This document shows positions 15,109-24,199 of a stretch of 64,000 nt of DNA, in pieces. A program made the translations under genes and the position numbers. The notes below the pieces were generated by a model, which saw only the letters and a list, made by a program, of their open reading frames with translations, was not told the origin of the DNA and searched no databases. Numbering within the stretch: the first letter of the stretch is position 1; every line of letters begins with the position of its first letter. The DNA is from Kiritimatiellales bacterium. GTDB taxonomy: Bacteria > Verrucomicrobiota > Kiritimatiellia > Kiritimatiellales > Tichowtungiaceae. The stretch lies in the NCBI GenBank assembly GCA_041656295.1, contig JBBADV010000008.1, positions 1-64,000 on the forward strand. The letters run 5' to 3'.

Positions 15109-16992
15109 ATGAATTTAAAAAAACTTGGCGGAGCCGCCGGAATACTTCTGCTGCTCGGAATTCTAATTGCGCTGAACGCAATATTCCAGCCGTTGCGTCT
15201 GCGCAAAGATGTAACGGAAGATCAGCTCTATACATTATCGGACGGAACCAAGCTGCTGCTCGGCGAACTCAACCGCGATGTGACGCTGAAACTTTATTTC
15301 TCAAAAAGCAACGACCGCCTGCCGGTGCCGCTGAAAAATTTTGGCAGCCGCGTACGCGATCTGCTGGCGGAATATAAATCGCGCGGCGGCGGCTGGCTCG
15401 TCGTTGAAGAATTCGACCCGAAACCGGATTCTGACGAAGAGGAATGGGCGCGCCGTTACGGATTGCAGGGTCAGCCGCTCGATATGTTCGGCGCCGGCAG
15501 TGAACTGTTCTTCGGCATTGTCGCCGTTTCCGGCAACCGCGAAGCGGTAATTCCGATGCTGACGCCCGACACCGAGCCGCGCCTCGAATATATGCTCACG
15601 CGCATGATCAGCGAAGTGAGCCGCGACAAAGCCGCGAAGATCGGTTTAATGAGTGCGCTGCCGGTGCAGGGCGCCGGTGCGAAGAATCCGTACATGATGA
15701 TGGGCCAGCCGCCGCCGCAGCCGGCGTGGTCGATCATCGGCGAAATTGAACGGCAGTCTGAAATTCAAAATCTCGGTATGGACGTTACAGAAATTCCGGC
15801 GGACATCGACACGCTGCTCGTTATTCACCCCGCCGGAATTAATGAAGCGGCGCTGTTTGCCATCGACCAGTTTGTGCTGCGCGGCGGACGGCTGTTTGCA
15901 TTCGTCGATCCAATGTGCATTGCGGCGCAGGAAAATATGCCGCCGGAAATGCAGCAGTACGGCATGCCGCCGCCGCAAATCGCCTCTGATCTCGATACGC
16001 TCGTTCAGGCATGGGGGTTAAAAATGACCACCGGCCAGCTCGCGTGCGACGAATCCGCCGCAACGATGCTGAACGCCGGTAACGGACGCGCCATGCGCAA
16101 CGCCGCGTGGCTTTCGTTGCGCGCGCCGCACATGAATCAGGATGAAGTTGCCACGTCGTCGCTCGGCGATATGATGCTGCCGTTTGCCGCCGCATTTCAG
16201 GGTGACGGACTTGAATCGCTGGAAGTCACTACGTTACTTCATACCGCGAACGATGGTTTTCTTGTCAGCACCTACGAAGCGCAGATGGGGCAGATCCGTC
16301 CGCCGGCGCTGAAACAGCAGCTTGCACTCGCGGTTCGGCTACAAGGTAATTTTAAAACGGCATTTCCGGACGGAAAACCGGCACCGGAAAATTCTGACGA
16401 TGAAGAAAACCCTGCCGCATCGGAATCCGAACATCTTGTTGAAAGTGCGAAACCCGGCGTTGTTGTCCTCGTCGGCGATGTCGATATGCTCACCGACCGC
16501 ATCGCGATGCAGGCGCTCAACTTTTTTGGTCAGCAGATTATGCAGCCGCGCAATAATAATTTTGCGTTCGCCATGAATCTGACCGAACAGATGACCGGCA
16601 GCGAAGCGCTGATCGGACTGCGCAGCCGCGGTTCGTTCGACCGCCCGTTTGACCGCGTGCTTGATCTTGAAAAGCAGGCGCAAATCAAATGGCAGGCCGA
16701 AGAGCAGCGGTTGAACGAAAATCTGCAGCAGACGCAAATGCGGCTGAATCAGCTGCAGCAGGCGCGTGACGACGGACAGCAGTTGATCATGACGCCGGAG
16801 CAGGCAGCGGAAATTAAAAAATTCCGCGAAGAGGTTTTCCAGACGCAGCAGTCGCTCAAAGAAGTGCGGAAAAATCTGCGGAGCGATATTGAGCAGCTCG
16901 GTACGCGGTTGAAGTTCATCAACATTGCCGGCGTTCCGCTGCTCGTTGCGCTGTTCGGAATTTTTTACGGGTTAAAGTTAAGAAAGAGGTAA
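15109..16992 (+). CDS. GldG-like ABC transporter auxiliary protein
   Basis: A 627-residue protein with an N-terminal membrane segment (GGAAGILLLLGILIALNAIF), a large outside domain of the GldG / 'ABC-type uncharacterised transport' family (LTEDQLYTLSDGTK-like block VTEDQLYTLSDGTKLLL; RDVTLKLYFS; DTLLVIHPAG; FVLRGGRLFAFVDP), a long coiled coil (about residues 520-600) and a last membrane segment (GVPLLVALFGIFYGL). I chose the second of two close ATGs because AAGGAG lies six bases before it. It probably works with the adjacent ATPase and permease; substrate unknown. Confidence 0.88.
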   Translation: MNLKKLGGAAGILLLLGILIALNAIFQPLRLRKDVTEDQLYTLSDGTKLLLGELNRDVTLKLYFSKSNDRLPVPLKNFGSRVRDLLAEYKSRGGGWLVVEEFDPKPDSDEEEWARRYGLQGQPLDMFGAGSELFFGIVAVSGNREAVIPMLTPDTEPRLEYMLTRMISEVSRDKAAKIGLMSALPVQGAGAKNPYMMMGQPPPQPAWSIIGEIERQSEIQNLGMDVTEIPADIDTLLVIHPAGINEAALFAIDQFVLRGGRLFAFVDPMCIAAQENMPPEMQQYGMPPPQIASDLDTLVQAWGLKMTTGQLACDESAATMLNAGNGRAMRNAAWLSLRAPHMNQDEVATSSLGDMMLPFAAAFQGDGLESLEVTTLLHTANDGFLVSTYEAQMGQIRPPALKQQLALAVRLQGNFKTAFPDGKPAPENSDDEENPAASESEHLVESAKPGVVVLVGDVDMLTDRIAMQALNFFGQQIMQPRNNNFAFAMNLTEQMTGSEALIGLRSRGSFDRPFDRVLDLEKQAQIKWQAEEQRLNENLQQTQMRLNQLQQARDDGQQLIMTPEQAAEIKKFREEVFQTQQSLKEVRKNLRSDIEQLGTRLKFINIAGVPLLVALFGIFYGLKLRKR

Positions 16993-17060
16993 AAGTCAAA
17001 AGTCACAGGTCTGAAAGTCCAAAGTCCCGACTTTTGACCTTTGACTGTCAGACTTTCGAC
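16993..17060. repeat. Inverted AAAGTC...GACTTT repeat element (copy C)
   Basis: AAGTCAAAAGTCACAGGTC and GAAAGTCCAAAGTC face GACTTTTGACCTTTGAC and AGACTTTCGAC. It sits exactly between the GldG-like and DUF4340 genes and ends just before AAAGGA, in the same relative place as copy B one gene upstream. Confidence 0.7.
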
Positions 17061-17072
17061 AAAGGAAAAATT

Positions 17073-18164
17073 ATGAACTCTAAAAATTTTTTTCTGATGG
17101 TGGTTGTGCTGGCGGTACTCGCCGGAATTGCAGTCTGGCAGCGTAAGGATTCTACGTCGCGCCATGAAAAAACGCCGGCGGAATCAACGCTGCTGGCCGG
17201 TGCAGATCTGAATGCGATTGACCGCATCGAAGTGTCAGACAGTTCCGGCGCCGCAACCGTTGTTAAAAAAGACGGTCGCTGGGCGGTTGAATCGCTTTAT
17301 GATTACCCGGCGGATTTCAGCAGACTCGCCGGCGCGCTGCGCGCGGCGGCGGAAGTAAAAACCGGTGCGCCGGTGCGCACCAAAAACGTTGATGCGGCGG
17401 AATTCGGTTTGAACGCCGGCGCGAAAAAAATTGTGCTGAAAACCGGCGATCAGACCGCGGCGGAAATTATCGTCGGCGCGCGGCGCGAAGCATCGTCCAC
17501 CGCCGGCTGGGCAAATCAGTATTTCATTACGAAAAGCGGCGGCGATTCCGTTTTTCTGGTGGATTACGATTTCCGGCCGTTTGCCGGAAATTCTGCGGAG
17601 TGGATGAATAAAGAGCTGCTGCGTGTTCAGTCCGGCGATGTGGTTGCGGTGAAAACCGGCGACGTTGAGCTGAAAGAGGAGAGCGGCACATGGACGCTCG
17701 CCGGTCTGGATTTAGAAAAAGAAAAACTGCAAACGTCTGAGGCCAACCGGATGCGCTCGGCAATGCAATATTTAAACTGCACCACCGTCGCTGATCCGGC
17801 GGCTGAATTTTCTGTCGACAGCGAATACACTGCCAAAACCAAAGACGGCTTCACCTACACTGTAAAAACCGGCACGGAAGCGGACGGCGGACGTCTGATG
17901 CAATTGGCCGTTGAATACGTCGCACCGCCGGCGCCTGCAAAGCCGTCCGGCGATGATGCAGATCAGGCGGCAGCGTTCGATCGTGCCGAATCCGAATATC
18001 ATTTAACAGTTGAAGCCAATACTCATAAAGCAGCGGAGCTGAACGCTAGGCTCTCCGGCTGGACGTATGTCGTCAGCACCTATTCCGCCGACGCCTTTCG
18101 TCTGACGCGCGACAAGCTGGTGAAAGAAAAAGAACCGGCGGCAGCGGAAAATTTGGCGGAATAA
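17073..18164 (+). CDS. DUF4340-domain protein of the Gld-type operon
   Basis: A 363-residue protein: one N-terminal membrane segment (NFFLMVVVLAVLAGIAVW) followed by repeats of a DUF4340-like outside domain (DLNAIDRIEVSDSSGAATVV, KDGRWAVESLYDYPAD, then SGDVVAVKTGDVELKEESG as a second unit). It is usually the last gene of ATPase / permease / GldG / DUF4340 operons; its biochemical role is unknown. AAAGGA lies before the ATG at 17073. It ends 17 bases from the convergent GntR gene, and I see no terminator hairpin between them. Confidence 0.85.
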   Translation: MNSKNFFLMVVVLAVLAGIAVWQRKDSTSRHEKTPAESTLLAGADLNAIDRIEVSDSSGAATVVKKDGRWAVESLYDYPADFSRLAGALRAAAEVKTGAPVRTKNVDAAEFGLNAGAKKIVLKTGDQTAAEIIVGARREASSTAGWANQYFITKSGGDSVFLVDYDFRPFAGNSAEWMNKELLRVQSGDVVAVKTGDVELKEESGTWTLAGLDLEKEKLQTSEANRMRSAMQYLNCTTVADPAAEFSVDSEYTAKTKDGFTYTVKTGTEADGGRLMQLAVEYVAPPAPAKPSGDDADQAAAFDRAESEYHLTVEANTHKAAELNARLSGWTYVVSTYSADAFRLTRDKLVKEKEPAAAENLAE

Positions 18165-18181
18165 ATTTAGTTATTAACGGG

Positions 18182-19279
18182 TTATAGCTTCTTTACACTG
18201 TCGCGGCTGCAGAGAACCGGTGCGAGATGTATGGATTGCAGCGGGCGATCCGGTGATTCTATCCGGTTAACTAATAATTCAACCGCCCGTGAAAACACCA
18301 GTTCAAACGGTTTGTCGACGGCGCTGATCGGCGGGTTCGTATGTTCAAACGAGGGGAGATCTAACTCCATCGCGATGAGTGATATATCCTCAGGAACCGA
18401 GCGGCCTGTTTCAATAATTGCTTTATAAGCGCCTAATGTAATGTGTCCGTCACCGCCGATAATGGCGGTGATGTCCGGATGTTTTTCCAGTAGGTGGAGT
18501 GCGGCATTCCGTCCGGGATTCCACGGAGCGTCAAAATCGAGATGCATCGGGTCAACGGTTTCTTTTATCATACTGTTGTACGACTGCCCGATCTGCTTCA
18601 TGGCGAAATCGATTCCCTTTTTACGGGCGATAAAAGTTTGGTTATCCGATTCATTGCCAATCAATCCGATTTTCCGGTGCCCCATCTGGATGAGATGATT
18701 TGTGGCGATCTGTCCCATGGAAAATCCATCGGCTGTTACACTGTCCATGCCGAGTTCTTCAAATTCGGCCAGCGCCTGAATGCACGGAATACCGGACGGC
18801 AGATTTCTTTGGATTGATTCTATGTAACAGCGTGCAGGAGGTGTCTGGAGGATGATTCCGGAGATGTATGGGCTTGAAATGGTTTTTAAAATATCAATCT
18901 GTCCTTCATATCCTGTAGAAGAGGCTTCGATGACCAGCCGGTAATTTTTTGGCAGGCTTCCCCGGGTTGCCCGGATAATTCGTGGCACCTGTTCCAGCTC
19001 CGCCGAGGAGAGGACCAGTGCAATGCTTTTCAGCGGCAGCGTATCCGCCACAAACACGCCGGATTTCGGTACGCTCCTGAGATACCCTTCGAACGACAGC
19101 GTGCGCAGCGCCAGTTTAATAATTCCGATACTGACGCCGAAATGTTCCGCCAGATCCTGCATGCTGGGCAGTTTTTTTCCGGGGGAAAGTTCTTTGGCTT
19201 CAATTTTCCGGCGCAAGATGTGTTCAATCTGGCGAACCTTCGGGACTGGAGATGCTCGATCTATTTTTAAACGGTTCAT
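18182..19279 (-). CDS. GntR-type HTH regulator with LacI-like sugar-binding domain
   Basis: The 365-residue protein starts with a GntR winged helix (about residues 15-78: LRRKIEAKELSPGKKLPSM, then LAEHFGVSIGIIKLALRTL). A LacI/PBP1-like sensor domain follows (SIALVLSSAEL, ISGIILQTPP, NHLIQMGHRKIGLIGNE, ITAIIGGDGHITLGAYKAI, PPISAVDKPFEL). This hybrid is the AraR-like class, which senses a sugar. It lies 41 bases downstream of the sulfatase gene on the same strand and probably controls it and the divergent glycosidase. A candidate operator palindrome lies between those two (20715-20727). No ribosome binding site is obvious. Confidence 0.88.
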   Translation of the reverse strand: MNRLKIDRASPVPKVRQIEHILRRKIEAKELSPGKKLPSMQDLAEHFGVSIGIIKLALRTLSFEGYLRSVPKSGVFVADTLPLKSIALVLSSAELEQVPRIIRATRGSLPKNYRLVIEASSTGYEGQIDILKTISSPYISGIILQTPPARCYIESIQRNLPSGIPCIQALAEFEELGMDSVTADGFSMGQIATNHLIQMGHRKIGLIGNESDNQTFIARKKGIDFAMKQIGQSYNSMIKETVDPMHLDFDAPWNPGRNAALHLLEKHPDITAIIGGDGHITLGAYKAIIETGRSVPEDISLIAMELDLPSFEHTNPPISAVDKPFELVFSRAVELLVNRIESPDRPLQSIHLAPVLCSRDSVKKL

Positions 19280-19320
19280 AATTTTGCAATACTTGCTGGA
19301 AAACGGATATCCTTATAATT

Positions 19321-20715
19321 TCATTTCAACAGGTTGTCGCCAAGTTCATTGCGAGCTTTTTCAGCGGGCCGGTCAATTTCCGATTCAACCGCCGGAAATT
19401 CAGTGCGCCGGTCAATCTGTTCGCCGGGATCGACGATAATATCATACAGCGCTTTGCCGGTGCGGCTGTCGGTTGGATATGAACAGTAACCATCGCTGCC
19501 GGCGGGTACGCTGGTATAATCGCGGTAGGCGTGCGGAAAAATCAGTTTCCACTGATCCTGAATAACGGCGCGCAGTTCGTTCGGCTTATAATAGTAATAC
19601 AGATTTTTGCGCGGCGACGCTGGGTTTGTTCCGGCGAGCAGCGCTGAAATATCAAACCCGTCGAGCGGTTTTTCCGGCGCCGGCGCGCCGGCCTGGGCAA
19701 TAATCGTCGGCAACAGTTCCATGGATGAAACCAGCTCATTGCACACCGTTCCGGCGGGAATAGCGCCGGGACGGCGCATAATCGCCGGCACGCGGATTCC
19801 GCCTTCCCACGCTGTACCTTTGCCGCCGCGCAGGCCGTGACATGTGCCGGCGTGATTGCCGAAACTCAGCCACGGACCGTTATCGCTGGTAAAAATGACC
19901 AGCGTGTTTTCTTCCAGCTGATGCTCTTTGAGTTTTTTGATGATCTCGCCGACCGACCAGTCGATTTCCATCATCACATCGCCGTACAATCCCTGTTCGC
20001 TTTTGCCTTTGAACTTTTCCGAAACACCGAGCGGAACGTGCGGCATGGAGTGTGCGAAATAGAGGAAGAACGGCGCGTTATGATTACGGTCAATAAAATC
20101 CAGCGCGCGTTCGGTGTAGCGCGTCGTCAGCATGTCCTGCTGTTCGAGTGTGGAAATAATTTCAACCGGCGCGCCGCCGTCGTACAACGGCAGCGGCGGC
20201 CATTTACCGGCGCCGGAATTTTCTCGCGTCGGCGTACCGTCGAACTCCACCGGCCACATATCATTGGAATAGGGCAGTCCGAGCCATTCGTCGAAACCGT
20301 GATGCAGCGGCAGCTGTTCCGGCCGGCTGCCGAGATGCCATTTGCCGACCATGCCGGTGGCGTAGCCGGCGGTTTTCAAAATGCCGGCGATCGTTTTTTC
20401 GGATTCCGGCAGTCCGATTTCATCCCACGGCATCAGCGCACCGTCGATGCCCATGCGGTTGTGATAGCGTCCGGTGAGAATCGACGCCCGCGATGCGGAA
20501 CAGACGCCGCTGGTGACATGAAAATTTGTAAACTGGATGCCTTCCGCTGCCAGCCGGTCAATGTTCGGCGTCTTCCAGCCGACAGCGCCGAACGCGGAAA
20601 TATCGGAGTAGCCCATGTCGTCAGTGAGAATTAAAACAATATTCGGCGGGGTCTGCATCTGCGGGATTTCTGCATCTGTTGCTGGAAAGTTCATTTTGGC
20701 AGGATAAAATATCAT
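19321..20715 (-). CDS. Sulfatase (arylsulfatase family S1)
   Basis: Removes sulfate esters, here presumably from a polysaccharide or its fragments. The 464-residue protein has LILTDDMGYSD (metal-binding Asp pair), the formylglycine site CSASRASILTGRY (Cys72), GKWHLG, and TSDNGPW near the middle. The site is Cys-type, so a formylglycine-generating or anSME enzyme is needed. I see no signal peptide in any of three possible starts (20715, 20694, 20658), so it may act in the cytoplasm on imported fragments or have an undetected start. It lies divergent from the glycosidase and upstream of the GntR-LacI regulator. Confidence 0.93.
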   Translation of the reverse strand: MIFYPAKMNFPATDAEIPQMQTPPNIVLILTDDMGYSDISAFGAVGWKTPNIDRLAAEGIQFTNFHVTSGVCSASRASILTGRYHNRMGIDGALMPWDEIGLPESEKTIAGILKTAGYATGMVGKWHLGSRPEQLPLHHGFDEWLGLPYSNDMWPVEFDGTPTRENSGAGKWPPLPLYDGGAPVEIISTLEQQDMLTTRYTERALDFIDRNHNAPFFLYFAHSMPHVPLGVSEKFKGKSEQGLYGDVMMEIDWSVGEIIKKLKEHQLEENTLVIFTSDNGPWLSFGNHAGTCHGLRGGKGTAWEGGIRVPAIMRRPGAIPAGTVCNELVSSMELLPTIIAQAGAPAPEKPLDGFDISALLAGTNPASPRKNLYYYYKPNELRAVIQDQWKLIFPHAYRDYTSVPAGSDGYCSYPTDSRTGKALYDIIVDPGEQIDRRTEFPAVESEIDRPAEKARNELGDNLLK

Positions 20716-20727
20716 GTATGTTATACA
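20715..20727. promoter_or_regulatory. Candidate operator palindrome between sulfatase and glycosidase
   Basis: TGTAT-GTT-ATACA is a perfect inverted repeat in the 100-base divergent intergenic region, which also contains AACTA-GGATAACA-TAGTT (about 20767-20784). Either could be read by the nearby GntR-LacI regulator. Sites this short can occur by chance in AT-rich DNA. Confidence 0.3.
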
Positions 20728-20814
20728 AGAAAAAATAATATGAAATAATCGTTGAAATATTAAAAAACTAGGATAACATAGTTGGGAAATTTGAAAATAA
20801 AGGAGTTTGTGATA

Positions 20815-22455
20815 ATGAGGGTTGTGATTGGAAAATCACTGTTCATGGGGGCGGTGCTGGCGGCGTTATCGGTTCAAGCGGTTGCGCTTGGCGTGTCGGT
20901 TTCTTCGCCGGAAAAAGTGGTGATCCGCGCCGGATTTTCCGAACCCGTGCCGTACAGTCCGTATGTGCTGGGAGTAAATCCTCATTTCACCAGACGTCCT
21001 TATGATTTTTCGCATCAGGAATGTTTCCGGTTGACGAAAGAGTCCGGTGCGACATTTATGCGCTTCCCCGGCGGAACCATGGCGAATTTTATAAACTGGG
21101 ACACCGGCACGTTTGTTGACGATAAAACTGTGGCGCGTATTGCGCCCGCATTTAGCGGTCAGGTAAAAGACTGGCGCAAGGATATGGAAAACTATCATCC
21201 GCACGGTGAAACGGTGGATGAATTTATGGACGCGCAACGGGGACTTGGGATCAACAATACCTCCTGGGTTTTAAATCTGCTGACCGGTAGTCCGGAGCAG
21301 AGCGCCGCATGGCTGCAGTATTGTATTGATAAAGAGTATCCCGCCGAATACTGGGAACTTGGCAATGAATATTATCTGAATCCCTATCGCAGTCATTATC
21401 CGACGGTGGATGATTTTATTGCAGACGCCAAACGCCATTCGCAGGCGATGAGAGCCGTGAAGGCAGATGTGAAACTCGGCGTGCTGGCATCCGGTTTCCG
21501 GCATGTGAAAAATGAAAATCCGGAAGCGGATGATTTCTGGGTAACGGATAATCCGAATGCGCAGTGGAATATCGCTGTTTCAAAAGAGTCGTTTTATGAC
21601 GCAGTGGTGATTCATGACTATCTGGTCACGCCGCAACTGTTTGCGCATTTGACGGAAACTGAGGCGTATACCTATCTCATGTCACGCAATCCGGTGGAAT
21701 TTTCAAAGCTGATTGCATACTATCAAAAACTGTTTCCGGGCAAACCGCTCTGGCTGACAGAGTGGAACATTCATCCAATTCCGTTTTTCACGAATTTGAA
21801 AAATCAGGGACTGTCCGATCAGGACCGGACGAAATTTATTCACACCAAAACGCTGGCGCACGGATTGTATCTGGCGGACTGGCTGCTGCATGCGCTGAAA
21901 TATCCGGAGACGGTTGAAATGGCGCATCTGCACGTGCTGGCGGCACCGTTTTACTGGGGCATGTTTTATGTGCAGCAACCGGAAGAAAAACATTTGGACG
22001 ATCCGTTTGTGCAAACCATTTCATTTGAGGTTGTAAAACTTTTCAGCGAGGCATTTCAGTCCGCCGGAAAACTGACCGTGTGCGAAATTTCCGGCGCGCC
22101 GGAAATGACCGGTGAACTGGATTTCGGCAGTGAATCATTTCCGGCGGTGATCGGCGCCGCGTTTCCCGGCGAACAGAAAACGGCGCTCATTCTGTTGAAT
22201 AAATCCCTGTCGGACCAGCTGGCGGAAATCCGGTTGAACGGCTTTTCCGGCGCGAAAGCACGGCTGAAAGTGTTGACTGCGCCGGAACTGATTGAGGGGT
22301 GGGGCACCGTTAAAAAAGTCGAAACAAAATACGGCGTAGATTCGGTATTTAACGGGAAATATGAAGTGTATGAAAAAGAGATCGCGCCTGCATCGTTTAC
22401 GCTTCCGGCGCATTCGCTGTGTTTAATCATAGTTGAATCCGGCGACGGACAGTAA
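20815..22455 (+). CDS. Secreted clan GH-A glycosidase, alpha-L-arabinofuranosidase-like
   Basis: A 546-residue secreted enzyme. A signal peptide (about residues 1-25, ALSVQAVALG end) precedes a TIM barrel with FRLTKESGATFMRFPGGTMAN. The acid/base Glu lies in AEYWELGNEYYLNP (about residue 185) and the nucleophile Glu in LWLTEWNIHP (about 316). A C-terminal beta-sandwich follows (TALILLNKSL, ASFTLPAHSLCLIIV). The layout fits GH51/GH39-like arabinofuranosidases and relatives; substrate specificity cannot be read from sequence. AAAGGAG lies ten bases before the ATG at 20815. The divergent sulfatase suggests a sulfated glycan target. Confidence 0.8.
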   Translation: MRVVIGKSLFMGAVLAALSVQAVALGVSVSSPEKVVIRAGFSEPVPYSPYVLGVNPHFTRRPYDFSHQECFRLTKESGATFMRFPGGTMANFINWDTGTFVDDKTVARIAPAFSGQVKDWRKDMENYHPHGETVDEFMDAQRGLGINNTSWVLNLLTGSPEQSAAWLQYCIDKEYPAEYWELGNEYYLNPYRSHYPTVDDFIADAKRHSQAMRAVKADVKLGVLASGFRHVKNENPEADDFWVTDNPNAQWNIAVSKESFYDAVVIHDYLVTPQLFAHLTETEAYTYLMSRNPVEFSKLIAYYQKLFPGKPLWLTEWNIHPIPFFTNLKNQGLSDQDRTKFIHTKTLAHGLYLADWLLHALKYPETVEMAHLHVLAAPFYWGMFYVQQPEEKHLDDPFVQTISFEVVKLFSEAFQSAGKLTVCEISGAPEMTGELDFGSESFPAVIGAAFPGEQKTALILLNKSLSDQLAEIRLNGFSGAKARLKVLTAPELIEGWGTVKKVETKYGVDSVFNGKYEVYEKEIAPASFTLPAHSLCLIIVESGDGQ

Positions 22456-22500
22456 GCGAAGCGGGCAGAGGAAAAACTGGAAAAACAAAAGGAGGCAGCA

Positions 22501-23319
22501 ATGAGTAAGAGAGTTCGTTTAACAGCAGTCGCGGCGATTTTCGGCGCGTATTGTGCATCAGCCAATGTGGTTGATTTCAGCACCTATTCCGCCGGGTCAA
22601 TTTCGACCGTAAGCGGATATGATTTAGTGGTCATCGACGGCAGCGGCACCGCCAGTGCATCCATCGTAGATGACGGTTCCGGAGTTAATGTTTTGCGGTT
22701 AAGCTCAGGTGGCCACGGCTCTGCCGTTGCCATGCTCGGGTCAAAACAGATATTCAATTTAGCCGATGAATGGTCGGTCTCAGCCGATTTTTCTATCAAT
22801 TCTGTTTCGGGTAATGGACCGCTTTCATTTGGAATATACAATGCGGCGGTGGTGGATGCCGATGGACTGGCCAGCGGGGAGGCGTCCATTGCCTCCGGAG
22901 ACGCCGCGACATCACGCATGGCCATGCAGATGACGGTTCGCCCAACTGGGGCATACTCATTCAGCTACGTTGACGCCGGCGGCACGAGAAGAGAACCCGG
23001 TTCGGCTTACAGCGGTTCTGTTAACGGCAGCACACGGTATACGGTTACGTTTGAGTGCGATGGCGTAAATCTGGTTGCAACACTTTCTGACAGCTCCGGC
23101 ACGGAATTAAAAACTTTGTCGCAATCCGTGACAGCGCTGGGTCCGAATGTTTCCGGGGATGCATTGAAATTTGCATTCGGTGACACGATGAATAACAGCA
23201 CATCAGGCTATGATATTGATGTTTACAAAATTACCACCATTCCGGAACCGGCTACAATCAGTCTGTTTATTATTGCATCGTGCGTCGGACTTGCCGGCCG
23301 GAAATGGATTCAGAAATAA
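22501..23319 (+). CDS. Secreted domain protein with PEP-CTERM anchor (array 1, gene 1)
   Basis: A 272-residue protein: signal peptide (RLTAVAAIFGAYCASA), one jelly-roll/LamG-like domain beginning VVDFSTYSAGS and ending FAFGDTMNNSTSGYDIDVY, then a PEP-CTERM tail (IPEPATISLF, hydrophobic helix, RKW). PEP-CTERM tails are cut by an exosortase and sort proteins to the surface or matrix. The domain is shared with the next two genes (start VDFxxYxxG, end F(A/S)xGDxxNN). AAAAGGAGG precedes the ATG. I know no name for the domain; carbohydrate binding is inference from the fold-like pattern and neighbours. Confidence 0.85.
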   Translation: MSKRVRLTAVAAIFGAYCASANVVDFSTYSAGSISTVSGYDLVVIDGSGTASASIVDDGSGVNVLRLSSGGHGSAVAMLGSKQIFNLADEWSVSADFSINSVSGNGPLSFGIYNAAVVDADGLASGEASIASGDAATSRMAMQMTVRPTGAYSFSYVDAGGTRREPGSAYSGSVNGSTRYTVTFECDGVNLVATLSDSSGTELKTLSQSVTALGPNVSGDALKFAFGDTMNNSTSGYDIDVYKITTIPEPATISLFIIASCVGLAGRKWIQK

Positions 23320-23359
23320 AATATAATACCACCGGTATTTAGCTTTCAGGAGAATATGA

Positions 23360-24145
23360 ATGAAAAAGAATCGTCAGGTTGGATTATTTTTTTCTCTGCT
23401 TTTAGCCGGAATTTCTGTTTCCGGCGCGCCGGTGGATTTCAGTAATTATACCGCCGGAAAAATTGCCTCGTCCGGTACATTCACCACAAATCTATTGGAC
23501 GCAACAGGCAATGCTTCCGGATTCGTTTTAAAAGGCGGTGGATCATTTCAACTGTCCATTGAGGACAGTGCCGGAAAAAAATGTGTCCGGTTGAATTCAA
23601 GGAATTCAGTGGCGGCGGCTTTGATTGCTTCAGAAAAACCGCTGGCGCTCAGCGATAACTGGAAAATTACCGTTGAATTTTCGGTGAGCAGTCCGGCTCC
23701 GTCTGGCCCATTATTGTTTGGCTTATATCGCACTGGCACCGCAGATAAAAAAGGCGCTTATATCAGCGATGCAGTGCTGCCGGGCGGTTCGGACAAAGAC
23801 GGCAGTAAGGCGGTCGTGGCGATGCAATTGGTGATTCGTCCGTCCGCTCAGTTTGCATTCAGTTTTATCGATAAGAGCAATGTTCCTCGGCAACCGGGTC
23901 ACGGTCTGCAAGGCGACATCACCGGCAAAACAAACTATTGTATTAAGTTCGAATGCAATGGAACTGCCATTATCGCTACGTTGCGGCAGGCAGGCGGAAA
24001 AGTGCTGGACGGGAATCAAATAAAAATTTCTGATATCGAAGCCAGAGTCGGGCAGACCGTGGAGTTTGCCGCCGGAGATATTATCAACAATTCAACCTCT
24101 GGCTGGGATATTGATATTTACAGCATTGAACTCCTCACAAAATAA
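23360..24145 (+). CDS. Secreted single-domain paralog (array 1, gene 2)
   Basis: A 261-residue secreted protein (signal peptide VGLFFSLLLAGISVSGA) that is the same domain as its upstream neighbour. Matching landmarks: VDFSNYTAGKI, CVRLNSR, SDNWKITVEFSVSS, GPLLFGLYRTG, MQLVIRPSAQFAFSFID, IKFECNGTAIIATL and FAAGDIINNSTSGWDIDIY. It has no PEP-CTERM tail and stops at the end of the domain. It lies 40 bases downstream of gene 1 and 54 bases upstream of the metallophosphoesterase gene, so all three are probably one transcript. Confidence 0.8.
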   Translation: MKKNRQVGLFFSLLLAGISVSGAPVDFSNYTAGKIASSGTFTTNLLDATGNASGFVLKGGGSFQLSIEDSAGKKCVRLNSRNSVAAALIASEKPLALSDNWKITVEFSVSSPAPSGPLLFGLYRTGTADKKGAYISDAVLPGGSDKDGSKAVVAMQLVIRPSAQFAFSFIDKSNVPRQPGHGLQGDITGKTNYCIKFECNGTAIIATLRQAGGKVLDGNQIKISDIEARVGQTVEFAAGDIINNSTSGWDIDIYSIELLTK

Positions 24146-24199
24146 ATCCGGCACATTGCCGATGATGCACATGAATTTTAAGTTACCGGAAATTACGTT

